From: Denitratisoma sp. DHT3
Lineage (GTDB): Bacteria > Pseudomonadota > Gammaproteobacteria > Burkholderiales > Rhodocyclaceae
Assembly (NCBI RefSeq): GCF_007833355.1
Contig: NZ_CP020914.1
Location: 2,528,047 to 2,592,046, forward strand
Length of the DNA stretch: 64,000 bases
Direction of reading: 5' to 3'
A model generated the notes under the pieces. That model did no database searches. It was not told where the DNA came from and saw nothing but the letters and a program-made list of their open reading frames with translations. Positions 62,925 through 64,000 of this stretch are shown piece after piece (positions within the stretch are counted from its first letter, which is position 1; each line of letters starts with the position of its first letter). The translations under genes and the position numbers were made by a program.

Positions 62925-63320
62925 ATGCGTAACGCCCTGATCCTGACCTCTCTTCTCGCCCTGTTCGGTACCGCCCAGGCCGCGGAAGATTGTGCCAAGT
63001 GGAAAGAAAAACTGGTCGATGCCTTCCCCGGCAGTTCCGCTCCCCGCGGTCTGACCATCGGTATCAAGGTCAACAAGAGCGGCCAGGCCGATCTGACCAT
63101 CCCCCGCACCAACTTCAGCGACGTCTGGGTGCGCGTGTCGTCCGAATCCTGCGGCATCGACGTGGCCTACGTGAAGCGCTGCCGCGTCAACTACAGCGCC
63201 AACAAGTGGACCGCCAGCTGCCAGCTGCCGGAACTGGCCTCCGAACTGGCCGCCGTGCCGGCTCCCGGCTGGAAGCTCAACAGCGAAAGCAATCGCCTGG
63301 ACTTCACCGCCGAGATGTAA
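62925..63320 (+). CDS. Hypothetical secreted protein
   Basis: The 131-aa product has a signal peptide (cut near AQA-AED, residue 20). Its mature part contains four Cys residues (EDCAKW, ESCGID, KRCRVN, ASCQLP), possibly two disulfides, and GLTIGIKVNKSGQADLTIPRT. I recognise no family. A TGGAGT ribosome binding site precedes ATG 62925, and a clean hairpin terminator follows. Its role next to cytochrome c is not indicated. Confidence 0.75.
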   Translation: MRNALILTSLLALFGTAQAAEDCAKWKEKLVDAFPGSSAPRGLTIGIKVNKSGQADLTIPRTNFSDVWVRVSSESCGIDVAYVKRCRVNYSANKWTASCQLPELASELAAVPAPGWKLNSESNRLDFTAEM

Positions 63321-63327
63321 TTCTCTC

Positions 63328-63358
63328 CATCTTCCGGCCGGTCCACGGCCGGAAGATG
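63328..63358 (+). terminator. Hairpin terminator after the secreted hypothetical gene
   Basis: CATCTTCCGGCCG and CGGCCGGAAGATG form a perfect 13-bp stem around GTCCA, 8 bp after the stop codon, followed by CCCGCTTTT. It separates this gene from the LivK-like gene. Confidence 0.75.
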
Positions 63359-63433
63359 CCCGCTTTTCCGCATTGACACACCCTTCGGGGCGGGCAACAA
63401 TCGGCGCGGTCCCGATCCCGAAAGACGCTCCCG

Positions 63434-64000
63434 ATGATTTCCGGCTTCCGCCTCATCCCTCTTGCGCTGGCGCTCGCCTTCGGCCTGGCTTCCTGCGGCA
63501 GGCAGGAGCAGACCGGCACTGACTCCGCCGATACCGTCCGCATCGGCATGGCCGCGCCGCTGACCGGTCCCCAGGCCGACATCGGGCTCGACATCCAGCG
63601 CGGCACCCAGCTCGGCGTGGACGACCTCAACGCCCAGGGCCTGGAGATCAACGGCCGCAAGTTGAAGTTCGAACTGCTGGCCGAGGACGACGAGGCCAAT
63701 CCCGCCAAGGCCACCACCGTCGCCCAGAAGCTGGTCGATTCCAAGGTCGCCGCCGTCGTCGGCCATTTCAATTCCGGCGCCTCCATCCCGGCCTCGAAGA
63801 TCTACGCCGACGCCGGCATTCCGCAGATTTCCCCCGGCTCCACCTCGCCCCGCTACACCCAGCAGGGCTACGCCACCACCTTCCGCGTCGTCGCCAACGA
63901 CGACCAGCAGGGGCCCGCCGTGGCCGCCTTCGTCGCCAGGAACCTGAAAGCCAGGAGGGTTGCGGTGATCGACGACAGCACCGCCTACGGCCAGGGCCTC
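63434..64000 (+). CDS. Branched-chain amino acid-type ABC substrate-binding lipoprotein (3' partial)
   Basis: The visible 189 residues have a signal and lipobox LASC (about residues 18-21). The LivK-type periplasmic-binding fold follows: VRIGMAAPLTGPQADIG (about 35-51), RGTQLGVDDLNAQG, VAAVVGHFNSGASIPASKIYADAGIPQISPGSTSP (about 116-149) and RVAVIDDSTAYGQGL. It binds amino acids or other small ligands for a Liv-type ABC importer. The window ends inside the gene. Confidence 0.9.
   Translation, partial: MISGFRLIPLALALAFGLASCGRQEQTGTDSADTVRIGMAAPLTGPQADIGLDIQRGTQLGVDDLNAQGLEINGRKLKFELLAEDDEANPAKATTVAQKLVDSKVAAVVGHFNSGASIPASKIYADAGIPQISPGSTSPRYTQQGYATTFRVVANDDQQGPAVAAFVARNLKARRVAVIDDSTAYGQGL

Noticed and set aside
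1..64000. CRISPR arrays, tRNA or rRNA genes
   Set aside because: I saw no regularly spaced short repeats with unique spacers, and no stretch with tRNA or rRNA features. A covariance-model search would be the decisive check.

Overview
The window is GC-rich chromosomal DNA that looks betaproteobacterial, most like the Rhodocyclales and relatives. That is inferred from gene content and order (uppP, an RNase II-type gene, a TonB-family gene, aroE, rpoH; ftsEX beside a THUMP methyltransferase and hemJ), not from a marker phylogeny. I found no rRNA, tRNA or CRISPR array.

Layout. 1-4.9 kb: partial PlsC-type acyltransferase, ABC-F ATPase, MaoC-like protein, lipocalin-like protein, selO. 5.1-7.7 kb: an IS481-type and an IS1380-type element joined at a shared CTAG. 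7.8-14.8 kb: MarR regulator, lipoprotein, uppP, RNase II/R-family exonuclease with an in-frame palindromic insert, TonB-like protein, aroE, and rpoH behind a perfect CIRCE operator. 14.9-24.4 kb: a metal-acquisition-like island made of tonB and two convergent operons, each led by a TonB-dependent receptor. One operon continues with a His-rich secreted protein, a NosR/CcoG-like Fe-S membrane protein and a DsbD/TauE-like membrane protein. The other continues with a Cys-motif beta-propeller and a secreted thioredoxin-like protein. 24.7-30 kb: ftsX, ftsE, THUMP methyltransferase, hemJ, epimerase, and a divergent ferredoxin-type reductase. 30.1-35.5 kb: two regulator/enzyme pairs with palindromic operators (PadR/amidohydrolase, TetR/DUF1214), then an MddA/NnrU-like membrane protein.

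35.5-45 kb is accessory DNA. A tyrosine integrase and divergent XRE regulator abut an S-layer-like giant protein gene that has lost its 5' end. A methyltransferase gene follows, split by an IS3 (IS407-group-like) element whose removal restores one 511-codon frame. A serralysin-like RTX protease completes the surface-protein locus. 45-48 kb holds an aldo/keto reductase, a hydrolase and debris of a cytochrome oxidase subunit I gene and an ATPase gene. 48-64 kb is ordinary chromosome: LLM oxidoreductase, secreted hypothetical protein, SDR, pirin, a secreted heparinase/alginate-lyase-like enzyme with a CBM, a second DUF1214-like protein, ilvD, patatin/BamA-like phospholipase, YIP1-like protein, MarR, cytochrome c, a small secreted protein and the start of a LivK-type binding protein.

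An eight-copy dispersed repeat of about 150 bp runs through the window in both orientations and two subtypes, usually just beyond gene ends. Together with other palindromic repeats it is the strongest non-coding signal. The repeat family and the receptor/redox island are the best candidates for something undescribed.
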